Program-made: the position numbers and the translations under genes
Assembly (NCBI GenBank): GCA_039583705.1
Contig: JAVKSM010000068.1
Span: forward strand, 1-17,076
Origin: JAVKSM01 sp039583705
Lineage (GTDB): Bacteria; Actinomycetota; Actinomycetes; Mycobacteriales; Pseudonocardiaceae
Length of the DNA: 17,076 nucleotides
Reading direction: 5' to 3'
Shown: positions 1 through 9,135 of the stretch, piece by piece
How the letters are laid out: every line of letters begins with the position of its first letter
Numbering within the stretch: position 1 is the first letter of the stretch
The notes under the pieces: generated by a model
The model's database searches: none
The model's input: the letters and a program-made list of their open reading frames with translations, nothing else
Told to the model about the DNA's origin: nothing

Positions 1-144
1 GCCCAGGCCGAGTCCGACGCCCAGGCCGAGTCCGACGCCCAGGCCGAGTCCGACGCCCAGGCCGAGTCCGACGCCCACGCCCAGCCCGACGCCCACGCCC
101 AGCCCGACGCCCACGCCCAGCCCGACGCCCACGCCCAGCCCGCC
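1..144. repeat. 18-bp tandem repeat, eight units in two sequence blocks
   Basis: Units 1-4 (1-72) are identical copies of gcccaggccgagtccgac. Units 5-8 (73-144) are copies of gcccacgcccagcccgac, the last ending in gcc. The period is 18 bp (six codons), so changes in copy number keep the frame. The array is cut by the window edge and may be longer upstream. The perfect identity within each block suggests recent expansion or copying between units. Confidence 0.95.
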
Positions 145-169
145 CGGCTTCGTTCCCGGGTCGGACTAG
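1..169 (+). CDS. C-terminal tail of a proline/serine/threonine-rich protein (start outside window)
   Basis: The reading frame that begins at base 2 gives repeats of PRPSPT, then PTPSPT, then a short non-repeat tail PPGFVPGSD and a TAG stop at 167-169. Only the tail is visible, so the protein cannot be named. In actinomycetes the genes before ppx are often a septum-formation initiator (FtsB/DivIC-like) and a DUF501 protein, so this may be an extended tail of one of those. That is inference from neighbourhood only. The other two forward frames are also open through the repeat (AQAESD-type in frame 1), so the frame choice rests on the clean stop and on the P/S/T composition typical of disordered or wall-spanning tails. 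Confidence 0.5.
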   Translation, partial: PRPSPTPRPSPTPRPSPTPRPSPTPTPSPTPTPSPTPTPSPTPTPSPPGFVPGSD

Positions 170-303
170 CGAGCTTTGGTCACCAGCCATCCCCTCGGCC
201 TCGGGGGCCTCGGCCTCGCCTTCGGCCGCCGTCACCGGGCCGTTCCCGGCTACCGTGGCGCTCGCGGGGGACGTCGAGGATCTGCCGAGGACGAGGAGCG
301 CAC

Positions 304-1257
304 ATGCCGCGGGTGGCCGCTGTCGACTGCGGGACCAACTCCATCCGGCTGCTGGTGGCTGACGTGACCGTCCGGGAGGACGGGTCGCGCTGGCTGCGCG
401 ACGTGCACCGCGAGACGCGTATCGTCCGGCTCGGGCAGGGTGTCGACGCCACCGGGTGGCTTGCCCCGGAGGCCGTGGGCCGGACCCGCGACGCGCTCGC
501 CGACTACGCCGCACTGCTGCGCACCAAGGGTGTCGAGCAGGTGCGGATGGTGGCCACGTCGGCCACTCGCGACGCGTCCAACCGGGAGGATTTCTTCGGC
601 ATGGTACGCGACACCCTGGGTGCCGAAGCGGAGGCGATCAGCGGTGACCAGGAGGCCCGGCTGTCCTTCGCCGGGGCCGTCGCCGACCTCGACCCGGACG
701 AGGGGCCGTTCGTCGTCGCCGACGTGGGTGGTGGCTCCACGGAGCTGGTCCTGGGCACCTGGGACACCGTGCGGGTCGACGTGTCGGCGGCGCGGTCGGT
801 CGACGTCGGCTGCGTTCGCATCACCGAGCGTTGCCTGCGTTCCGACCCGCCCACGACCGCCGAGATCGCCGCCGCCGAGGACATGGCACGGCAGGCGCTC
901 GCCGCCGCCTTCGACGCGGTGCCGGTAGCGCAAGCCCAGACCTGGGTCGGCGTCGCGGGCACGGTGACCACGCTGTCCGCCGTCGCACAGAACCTGCCGA
1001 CGTACGACGCCGACGCCATCCACCTTTCCCGCCTGAGACTCGACGAGGTGCGTCAGGTCACCGACCGGCTGCTGGCGATGCCCCGGCACGGGCGGGCCGC
1101 GCTCGGATCCATGCACCCCGGGCGGGTGGACGTCATCGGTGGCGGCGCCCTGATCGTGCGGGTGCTCGCCGAGGAGCTCGCCGAGCGGGCGGACATCACC
1201 GAGCTCGTGGTCAGCGAGCACGACATCCTGGACGGCATCGCCCGGTCGATCAGTTGA
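304..1257 (+). CDS. ppx: Exopolyphosphatase / guanosine pentaphosphatase family (Ppx/GppA)
   Basis: This 317-residue protein belongs to the Ppx/GppA phosphatases, which remove terminal phosphates from polyphosphate and/or pppGpp and so link phosphate storage to the stringent response. It acts in the cytoplasm. The ASKHA-type phosphate-binding motifs are clear: VDCGTNSIRLLV at residues 7-18, VADVGGGSTELVLG near 138-151, and a conserved GVAGTVTTL segment near 222. Length fits the short single-module actinobacterial form, not the roughly 500-residue E. coli enzymes. The ATG at 304 is preceded by GAGGAG (293-298) with a 5-base spacer, which fixes the start. The stop lies 11 bases before the udg start, so the two are very likely co-transcribed. 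Whether it prefers polyphosphate or pppGpp cannot be read from sequence. Confidence 0.95.
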   Translation: MPRVAAVDCGTNSIRLLVADVTVREDGSRWLRDVHRETRIVRLGQGVDATGWLAPEAVGRTRDALADYAALLRTKGVEQVRMVATSATRDASNREDFFGMVRDTLGAEAEAISGDQEARLSFAGAVADLDPDEGPFVVADVGGGSTELVLGTWDTVRVDVSAARSVDVGCVRITERCLRSDPPTTAEIAAAEDMARQALAAAFDAVPVAQAQTWVGVAGTVTTLSAVAQNLPTYDADAIHLSRLRLDEVRQVTDRLLAMPRHGRAALGSMHPGRVDVIGGGALIVRVLAEELAERADITELVVSEHDILDGIARSIS

Positions 1258-1268
1258 GAGAGACGCAG

Positions 1269-1979
1269 GTGGCAAGCACCGCTGCTGCCGCTGCCGACCT
1301 GGCGAGCCTCGACGCGGCGGTGAGCACCTGCCGCGCCTGCCCGCGCCTGGTCGCCTGGCGGGAGCAGGTGGCTGCCACGAAGCGGGCGGCCTTCCGCAAC
1401 GAGCGGTACTGGGGCGCGCCGGTGCCCGGCTTCGGTCCGGCGGACGCGGCGCTGGCGGTCGTAGGACTGGCCCCGGCCGCGCACGGCGCCAACCGCACCG
1501 GGCGGATGTTCACCGGTGACCGCAGCGGTGACGTGCTCTACGCCGCGCTGCACGCCGTCGGGTTGGCCAACCAGCCGGCCTCGGTGCACCGCGGCGACGG
1601 GCTCGTCCTGCGCGGGGTCCGGATCACGGCCCCGGTGCGCTGCGCCCCGCCCGCCAACCGACCCACCCCTGCCGAGCGGGACACCTGCCGCCCGTGGCTG
1701 GCGCGCGAGATCGAGCTGCTGCGCCCCGCGCTGCGGGCGGTGGTCGTGCTCGGCGGGTTCGGCTGGCAGGCGTTACTGCCGGTGCTGGCCACCGCAGGCG
1801 TCGAGGTGCCGCGCCCCCGACCGGTGTTTCGTCACGGCGTGCACGTCGAGCTGGACGGGCTGCACCTGCTCGGCTGCTACCACGTCAGCCAGCAGAACAC
1901 CTTCACCGGCAAGCTCACCCCGGCGATGCTGGAGGAGGTGCTGGCCCGGGCGGCCGCGCTGGCCGGGCTCCAGCGGTAA
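1269..1979 (+). CDS. Family 5 uracil-DNA glycosylase (UDGb type, Fe-S)
   Basis: A 236-residue DNA repair enzyme that removes uracil and other deaminated bases. Motif 1 reads GLAPAAHGANRTG at residues 66-78. The alanine where family 1 has a catalytic polar residue is typical of family 5. Motif 2 is HVSQQNTFTG (205-214). Four cysteines (C21, C24, C125, C140, spaced C-X2-C and C-X14-C) fit the [4Fe-4S] cluster of families 4 and 5. The GTG start at 1269 is chosen because GAGAGA (1258-1263) sits 5 bases before it and because the protein then has the usual family length. The same frame is open further upstream over ppx, but that is a shadow. It is the second gene of a ppx-udg operon. Confidence 0.92.
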   Translation: MASTAAAAADLASLDAAVSTCRACPRLVAWREQVAATKRAAFRNERYWGAPVPGFGPADAALAVVGLAPAAHGANRTGRMFTGDRSGDVLYAALHAVGLANQPASVHRGDGLVLRGVRITAPVRCAPPANRPTPAERDTCRPWLAREIELLRPALRAVVVLGGFGWQALLPVLATAGVEVPRPRPVFRHGVHVELDGLHLLGCYHVSQQNTFTGKLTPAMLEEVLARAAALAGLQR

Positions 1980-2122
1980 CCCGGAGAACGCGGCGGTTCT
2001 TCCGGCTCACCTTGGTGCGGCGGGCCGGGCCCACCTCATGCTTTTCTTCATAATGCTTTACTTCCATGTCAACGGGTAAAGCTTAGCGGGACCCTGCACC
2101 AAACCGGGCTCGATGGGACGCT
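1980..2122 (+). promoter_or_regulatory. ppx-udg / ndh intergenic region: weak terminator-like hairpin and AT-rich upstream patch
   Basis: A nested hairpin is possible at 2002-2028 (CCGGC/GCCGG outside, CACC-TT-GGTG inside). It may end the ppx-udg transcript. Bases 2041-2085 form a clear AT-rich patch in a very GC-rich window (CATAAT at 2049-2054, TTTACT at 2057-2062), which probably holds the ndh promoter. No -35/-10 pair with good spacing stands out, so no exact promoter is assigned. Confidence 0.35.
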
Positions 2123-3439
2123 GTGGTCATGGCTGGAACCACCCGGATCGTCGTCGTGGGCGGCGGGTACGTCGGCATGTACACCGCCCTGCGACTGCAG
2201 TCGCGGCTGTCGGCCGGCGAGGCGTCGGTGACCCTCGTCGACCCGCAGCCGCACATGACCTACCAGCCGTTCCTGCCCGAGGCGGCCGCCGGCTCCATCG
2301 AGCCGCGACACGTCGTGGTGCCGCTGCGGCGGGTGCTCGACCGCTGCCACGTGCTCACCGCACGGGTGACGTCCATCTCGCACCAGCGTCGCCGCGTGAG
2401 CGTGCAGTCCGCCGACGGGTGGGTCGAGGAACTGCCCTACGACGTGCTGGTCGTCGCACCCGGCTCCGTCGCCCGTACCCTGCCCATCCCGGGGCTCGCC
2501 GAGCACGGGATCGCGTTCAAGACCATCGGCGAAGCCATCTACCTGCGCAACCACGTCCTTACCCGACTCGACGTGGCGGCCAGCAGCACCGACGGGGAGC
2601 ATCGCCGACGGCTGCTCACGTTCCTGGTCATCGGCGGGGGCTACGCCGGGATCGAGGCGCTGGCCGAGCTGGAGGACATGGCCCACTACGCGGTCACCCA
2701 CTACTACGAGCGCCTGCGCCCGCGTGACCTGCGCTGGGTGCTCGTCGAGGCCACCGGCCGGATCATGCCCGAGGTCAGCCAGAAGATGGGGGTCTACACC
2801 CTCGACCGGCTCGCCGAGCGGGGCATCGAGGTCCACCTCGACACCCGGGTGAAGACCATGGAGAACGGGCACGTGGTCCTCGACGACGGCACCGAGTTCG
2901 AGGCAGACACGATCATCTGGACCGCCGGGGTCAGGGCCAGCCCGATGCTTGCGCACACCGACCTGCCGCTCGACCCGAAGGGCCGGGTGCGCTGCCAGGC
3001 GACGTTGCAGGTCCTCGGCTGTCCGGGGGTGTACAGCGCCGGGGACTGCGCCGCGGTGCCGGACCTGTCCAGGAAGGATCCGGAGGCAACCACCGGCCCG
3101 TCGGCCCAACACGCGGTCCGGCAGGCGAAGGTGTTGGCAGACAACATCCTCGCGCAGCTCCGCGGTACCGCCGCGAGGAACTACCAGCACCGCTATGCCG
3201 GCTCGGTGGCGACCCTCGGGCTGCACAAGGGCGTTGCGGAGGTCTACCGGACCAGGGTCAAGGGCTGGCCCGCCTGGTTCATGCACCGGACGTACCACCT
3301 GAGCCGGATGCCGACCCTCAACCGCAAGGTGCGCATCGTCATCGACTGGACCACAGCGCTGCTGTTCCGCCGCGAGATCATCGCGCTGGGCCAGATCAAC
3401 GACCCGAAGGCCGAGTTCGCTCGTGTCACCCGGACCTGA
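2123..3439 (+). CDS. ndh: Type II NADH dehydrogenase-like FAD/NAD(P)-binding oxidoreductase
   Basis: This 438-residue flavoprotein resembles NDH-2, the single-subunit, non-proton-pumping enzyme that passes electrons from NADH to quinone at the inner face of the membrane. Two Rossmann dinucleotide-binding motifs are present: VVVGGGYVGMY near residues 10-20 for FAD and VIGGGYAGIE near 169-178 for NADH. The late FAD motif VYSAGDCAAVPD lies near 303-314. The C-terminal part (WPAWFMHRTYHLSRMP) looks like the membrane-associated end of NDH-2. GTG 2123 and ATG 2129 are both possible starts. A GGGA at 2115-2118 is an imperfect ribosome site for either. The gene stands alone and is convergent with lon. 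Another quinone or sulfide oxidoreductase of the same fold is possible but less likely. Confidence 0.85.
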   Translation: MVMAGTTRIVVVGGGYVGMYTALRLQSRLSAGEASVTLVDPQPHMTYQPFLPEAAAGSIEPRHVVVPLRRVLDRCHVLTARVTSISHQRRRVSVQSADGWVEELPYDVLVVAPGSVARTLPIPGLAEHGIAFKTIGEAIYLRNHVLTRLDVAASSTDGEHRRRLLTFLVIGGGYAGIEALAELEDMAHYAVTHYYERLRPRDLRWVLVEATGRIMPEVSQKMGVYTLDRLAERGIEVHLDTRVKTMENGHVVLDDGTEFEADTIIWTAGVRASPMLAHTDLPLDPKGRVRCQATLQVLGCPGVYSAGDCAAVPDLSRKDPEATTGPSAQHAVRQAKVLADNILAQLRGTAARNYQHRYAGSVATLGLHKGVAEVYRTRVKGWPAWFMHRTYHLSRMPTLNRKVRIVIDWTTALLFRREIIALGQINDPKAEFARVTRT

Positions 3440-3911
3440 CGGTGCGGGTCAGGGTCACCCGGTCGGGCCGGCCGCCGGGGGCCACCAGGATCACCGTTAC
3501 CACGGTTCTTCCAGGTCTCTTCCATCGCCTCTTCTGACCTGGTGGTATGCCAAAGTGACGCCCCTTCGATTCACCACATCGGGGGGTCCTCGTTAGTTGC
3601 GGAGGCGTCGACTCGGGGCCAGTGGACAGGAGGCAAGGGTCGGGCAGCTCCCTCCACCCTCCCGGAAGCGTCACCGCGTCGGACGGCCGACGCGGTATGG
3701 CACGGATCACATTGTGCGCGCGGTTGGTTGGCTGGTCGCGAACATGTCCGGAGGATTCCCGACGGGCGAGCTGGGCGTGCCAGATGAGGGGGGCCGTGCC
3801 CCGGGGGCGGGCCGTGCCCCGGCGTCACCAGGGCAACGGCCCGCCATTCGCCGTCACCAGGGCAACGGCCCGCCGCTGGCTCCCGCCAGGGTCGCCGCGG
3901 CGGGTAGACGG
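3440..3911. other. Non-coding gap between convergent ndh and lon; long inverted repeat
   Basis: No reading frame here resembles a protein I know. An 8-bp perfect inverted repeat, CCACCAGG (3482-3489) and CCTGGTGG (3538-3545), encloses a further pair CCAGGTC (3511-3517)/GACCTGG (3536-3542) and a small hairpin ACCGT/ACGGT (3493-3506) followed by a pyrimidine-rich run. These could help end transcription from both sides. The right end holds direct repeats, listed separately. The middle (about 3550-3780) shows nothing I can name. Confidence 0.5.
3791..3874. repeat. Two short direct-repeat pairs downstream of lon
   Basis: GGGCCGTGCCCCGG occurs exactly at 3791-3804 and again at 3809-3822. A second pair, 23 bases long and identical, lies at 3823-3845 and 3852-3874 (it begins CGTCACCAGG). 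Both pairs sit between lon and the ndh side. Local duplication is the simplest origin. No function is evident. Confidence 0.9.
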
Positions 3912-6242
<2,331 letters not shown>

Positions 6243-6282
6243 GTGGTGCTCCAGTCTTCAACGGGTCTGAGCACCAGAACGC

Positions 6283-7087
6283 TTACACCGTTGCAGGAAT
6301 TTCCGAGGCGGCCAGCACCGCTACGCTCCCCATCCTGGCCCTCCTCGTCCTGGCCCCCGTAGCCCAACCGGCAGAGGCAAGCCCCTTAAAAGGGCCACAG
6401 TGTGGGTTCGACCCCCACCGGGGGCACGTACAGGATGCACACGGGCTCTGAGCTGTGGGTTCATCGCAGTGGGCGGGCTGCGGTGGCAGCTGTTCCGCCA
6501 CGGTGTGGCCGATCTCGGCGATGTCGATCAGGTCGTCGGCTGGCAGGGTGAGGCTCAGGGTCGCTTCGTCGGCGCTGGGTCGCTGCGGCTCCGGCGCTTG
6601 CTGCCGGTCCGATTCGGCAATCCTGGCCAGCAGGGTGTGGCGTTCGGACTCCAGTTCGTGGTAGCGCTGCCGCAGGCCCAGGGTGAACGGGTCGCGCGGG
6701 TCGGCGTCCTCGGCCTGGCGCAGCACGTTGTCCTGCTTGCGCACGGTGTCGGCCAGCGTGCGGCGCAGCCGCTGGAGCTGCGCCTGGTGTTCTCGCCGGG
6801 CGGTGTCCTCCACCTGGGCGAGATCAGCCCGGAACAACTCCCGCCGCTGCGGCCCGAAGATCCTCTCGGCGAAGAACCGGTTGACCTCGGTCAGGATGAG
6901 GTCCTCGCGCAGGTAGATCGTGGCCGGGTGCCCGGCGTACTTGTCCGGGCGGCCTCGGTTGTTGTTCGCCGGGTGACAGCGGTAGTAGACCGTCCCGTGC
7001 CGCAGTTTCCGATCATCCGTCGGCCGCAGTCGCACAGCACGCGCCGCCGGAACCGATAGGTCCGCCGCGCCCGCCGGCCTCTATCTC
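6283..7087 (-). pseudogene. Large serine recombinase remnant (zinc-ribbon and coiled-coil part only)
   Basis: The piece starts with the recombinase zinc ribbon, LCDCGRRM (about 7015-7045), continues HGTVYYRCHPANNNRG and HPATIYLRED, then a long charged helical region typical of the coiled-coil of large serine integrases. The catalytic N-terminal domain is missing: upstream of about 7087 homology is lost. The frame breaks between RRM and HGTVYYRC. One extra base within GGAAA (7006-7010, minus strand) would restore MIGKLRHGTVYYRC, so a single-base deletion is likely. The open frame runs on to 6283, but its last part is only the antisense of the tRNA (CPRWGSNPHCGPFK), so the natural end is probably near 6430-6470. 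It is the likely former integrase of an element inserted beside the tRNA. Confidence 0.75.
6353..6426 (+). tRNA. Class I tRNA with anticodon UAA (Leu codon UUA); possible attachment site
   Basis: The 74 bases fold as a full cloverleaf. The acceptor is GCCCCCG/CGGGGGC with discriminator A (6426). The D arm is GCC/GGC, with one C-A mismatch. The anticodon stem is GCCC/GGGC with a 7-base loop CTTAAAA, and the T arm is GTGGG-TTCGACC-CCCAC. The anticodon is TAA at 6387-6389. CCA is not encoded. The variable region is only five bases (ACAGT), whereas a normal bacterial tRNA-Leu has a long variable arm, so amino-acid identity is uncertain. There is an A-C mismatch at the outer pair of the anticodon stem (6380/6396). 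A recombinase remnant runs antisense right into it, as at old integration sites. Identity by codon is Leu; real charging could differ, or the gene could be inactive. Confidence 0.75.
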
Positions 7088-7576
7088 GCGCCGGACTGAT
7101 GATCGACGCACCGGACTTCGGGCAAGTCGTGACACGCGTGTGATCGATGCCCGTGCCCAGTATGCGGCGAACGGGCCGTCGTCGGTACCCAACCAGCAGG
7201 ATGCGTTGGCGGCGCGAGGTGACCGCGACCAGATCGAAGCAGGCCGAAGATCAGCAGGATGAGTCCGGCGGTCGCCACGACCTCACCGCGCCAGAGGTGG
7301 CCAGCGAAGCGGTCGGTTCTCGTACCAGTACGGACCGACGGCATTCGAGACGAGCGCGATGACGATACGGCCACGGCCCCGAGGTGGCCGACGCGTCCGA
7401 CATCGCGACCGGTCCACGGCACCGAGGTGCCTTCCCGGCCGGGCTGGCGCGCTATTCGCCCTTGTTGAACACGCTCCGTTGCCGGTCAACTAGGACGAGT
7501 TCCACTAGATGAGAGAACTCGTCTTACCCGCTCACGGTGCCGTCTGTGCAGGTCGGCCCTGCGATTGCCGGACGGC
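7088..7576. other. Degraded stretch with no intact gene; possible membrane-protein scrap
   Basis: On the minus strand, two neighbouring frames give pieces that look like parts of one small membrane protein: RIVIALVSNAVGPYWYENRP (about 7310-7370) and GEVVATAGLILLIFGLL (about 7225-7290). They are in different frames, so if real the gene is broken. I cannot name the family. The rest, including 7090-7210, gives no protein I recognise. The right end holds the direct repeat and hairpin listed separately. Confidence 0.3.
7463..7524. repeat. Imperfect direct repeat, copy 1 (copy 2 at 7800-7853), with a hairpin
   Basis: Both copies begin with TGTTGAACACGC (7463-7474 and 7800-7811) and end with agatgagagaactcgtct (7507-7524 and 7836-7853). 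The space between these blocks is 8 bases shorter in copy 2. Copy 1 also contains a 9-bp inverted repeat, GACGAGTTC (7494-7502) and GAACTCGTC (7515-7523), which copy 2 has partly lost. The copies flank a broken VOC fragment. They could be duplicated promoter/operator regions in front of two related minus-strand genes, or scars of a small insertion. Confidence 0.8.
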
Positions 7577-7715
7577 TCAGCGCAGCTCGTTGATGCGGAC
7601 GAGGTTGCCCGCGGGATCGCGGAAGGCGCGGTCGCGAACCTCGTACGGTTGCTCGGTCGGCTCCCGGACGACGTCGGCGCCGCTGGTCTGCAGCCGCGCG
7701 AGGCCGCGCAGGTGC
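7577..7715 (-). pseudogene. C-terminal fragment of a VOC (glyoxalase-like) protein
   Basis: The minus strand encodes TSGADVVREPTEQPYEVRDR followed by AFRDPAGNLVRINELR and TGA (7577-7579). The RDPAGNLVRI ending is typical of the last beta strand of glyoxalase/bleomycin-resistance (VOC) proteins. Nothing upstream resembles the first half of the fold. A separate minus-strand frame just before it (about 7745-7785) reads FILLYAQ, which may be a remnant of the start of the same gene after an internal deletion. It cannot make a working VOC protein. Confidence 0.65.
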
Positions 7716-7799
7716 TGCGCCGCGGCGGGTCTACTCGTCACCTGCGAGATCGTGCCACATACGACTGTGCGTAGAGCAGGATGAATGCCTACTCGACCC

Positions 7800-7853
7800 T
7801 GTTGAACACGCCCCTCTACCGGTCCGAGTCGAAACAGATGAGAGAACTCGTCT
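7800..7853. repeat. Imperfect direct repeat, copy 2 (copy 1 at 7463-7524)
   Basis: It shares TGTTGAACACGC and the 18-base block ending in aactcgtct with copy 1. It lies 24 bases downstream of the stop of the shortened UvrA-like gene on the minus strand. The inverted partner GACGAGTTC is not preserved in this copy. Confidence 0.8.
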
Positions 7854-7876
7854 CACGGTGTCCGCGAGGGCCTCGG

Positions 7877-8230
<354 letters not shown>

Positions 8231-8351
8231 CGTGTCTCCATGTGTGAGGCGGGGCCGCCTTCGCGGTCTCCGTCGGCCTCGCCTGGCTCGATGTGACCAG
8301 CTTCGAGCAGTACGTCTGGTTCTCCTTCGCTTCGGCCCGTGGAGCCTCCGG

Positions 8352-8382
8352 GCCTCGGCCACGCGGCGCGCCCGGCCGAGGC
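8352..8382 (-). terminator. Hairpin just after the oxidase-like remnant
   Basis: GCCTCGGCC (8352-8360) and GGCCGAGGC (8374-8382) form a perfect 9-bp stem with a 13-base loop. It begins one base after the minus-strand TGA at 8384-8386, the usual place for a terminator. No T-run follows, which is common for actinomycete terminators. Confidence 0.55.
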
Positions 8383-8383
8383 G

Positions 8384-8595
8384 TCAGACCAACCAGCGGC
8401 CGTCGCGCATCAGCTCGCGGTCGGGCAACTCGTTCACCTCGCGCCAAATCTGGATGCGGCGCGGGGAGATGCGGAACCAGCGGTACGGCGTGGCCAGCGC
8501 ACGCAGGTCGAAGCCGGTGCGCGCGACGAACCGTCGTGGGTGAGCCGATGCTCGTGTCGCGACGACGCTGAGCGCGGAGCGGGGTCGGCACTCAT
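8384..8595 (-). pseudogene. Pyridoxamine 5'-phosphate oxidase-family (FMN-binding) protein, internally deleted
   Basis: The ATG at 8595 overlaps the stop of the upstream VOC gene as ATGA, so the two were translationally coupled. It encodes about 15 residues (MSADPAPRSASSRHE). The reading then needs another frame for the C-terminus: TGFDLRALATPYRWFRISPR, RIQIWREVNELPDRELMRDG and RWLV then TGA at 8384. The ending W-R-E-N-E-L-x-x-R-x-L-M-R-D-G-R-W-L is characteristic of a small actinobacterial PPOX-like family of about 140-150 residues. The whole FMN-binding barrel is missing. A deletion that joined the two ends out of frame is the simplest reading. Confidence 0.65.
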
Positions 8596-8948
8596 CGGTC
8601 CTGAAGCAGCCCGAGGACATTGCCATCGGGGTCGGTGACGGTGGCCACCAGGCGGCCGCCACCGACGTCGCGCACGGGCTCCTTCACGGTGGCACCCGCA
8701 GCGGTCACCTCGGCCAGCTTCGCCTCGAGGTCCGGCACGTGCCAGTAGGCCACCGGAGAGGTCATGCCCTGCGGTCCACCGCCCGGCACCAGCCCGATGT
8801 GCTGGCCCGCGGCCTCGAAGCCGACGTAGTAAGACCCCTCGGTCTGCGGCGGTACGCCGAGCAGGGCGGCGTACACCGCCTTGGCCGTCGCCAGGTCGGA
8901 CACGGGATGCAGCACGGTCTTGATTCCCTGGGTGGAAGAGCCGGTCAT
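8592..8948 (-). CDS. VOC family (glyoxalase/bleomycin-resistance-like) protein
   Basis: A complete 118-residue protein with the paired beta-alpha-beta-beta-beta modules of the vicinal oxygen chelate superfamily. The first half contains TVLHPVSDLATAKAVYAALL and YYVGFEAAGQHIGL. The second contains SPVAYWHVPDLEAKLAEVTA and ends VTDPDGNVLGLLQDR. Substrate cannot be told from sequence; members range from glyoxalases and dioxygenases to antibiotic-binding proteins. ATG 8948 is preferred over GTG 8954 because AGGAG lies 5 bases before the ATG and would overlap the GTG. It overlaps the broken oxidase-like gene by four bases. It is one of the few intact reading frames between 6430 and 10200. Confidence 0.85.
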   Translation of the reverse strand: MTGSSTQGIKTVLHPVSDLATAKAVYAALLGVPPQTEGSYYVGFEAAGQHIGLVPGGGPQGMTSPVAYWHVPDLEAKLAEVTAAGATVKEPVRDVGGGRLVATVTDPDGNVLGLLQDR

Positions 8949-8998
8949 GGTCACTCCTGAAGTCGTGGGTCACATCGACCCGGTGTGTCTTGTCGAGC

Positions 8999-9135
8999 TT
9001 AAAGACGAACGGGAGACCCGGAAATCGACGTGCCGGGCTGGTCGGCGGGGCCGACCGTGATCCAGCGCATCCCGCCGTATGCGAGGTCGTTGCGGACCTC
9101 GAAGCCGAGGGTGTCGCGATAGAAGGCCAGGGATG
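8999..9135 (-). pseudogene. N-terminal half fragment of a second VOC protein
   Basis: The minus strand encodes LAFYRDTLGFEVRNDLAYGG then MRWITVGPADQPGTSI, typical of the first beta-alpha-beta module of a glyoxalase-like protein (the ALAFYRDTLGFEVxND motif). It then loses similarity and ends in TAA at 8999-9001. Its true start is absent: the sequence joins the peptidase/propeller remnant at about 9135, where both partners have a D-P pair (GACCCC), so a short-homology deletion is possible. The C-terminal fragment at 7577 may come from the same or a similar gene. Confidence 0.7.

Noticed and set aside
1..144. CRISPR array
   Set aside because: The units are directly adjacent with no spacers and keep a coding frame. 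It is a coding tandem repeat.
250..1275. A 341-codon minus-strand frame opposite ppx
   Set aside because: Antisense shadow of a well-supported phosphatase gene; no ribosome site or family resemblance.
6401..6462. att direct repeat formed by TGTGGGTTC at 6401-6409 and 6454-6462
   Set aside because: Only nine bases match and the second copy lies inside the recombinase end; too short to claim as an attachment site.
6400..7059. A 219-codon plus-strand frame from inside the tRNA
   Set aside because: It lies opposite the recombinase remnant, which has real zinc-ribbon motifs, and its start is within the tRNA.
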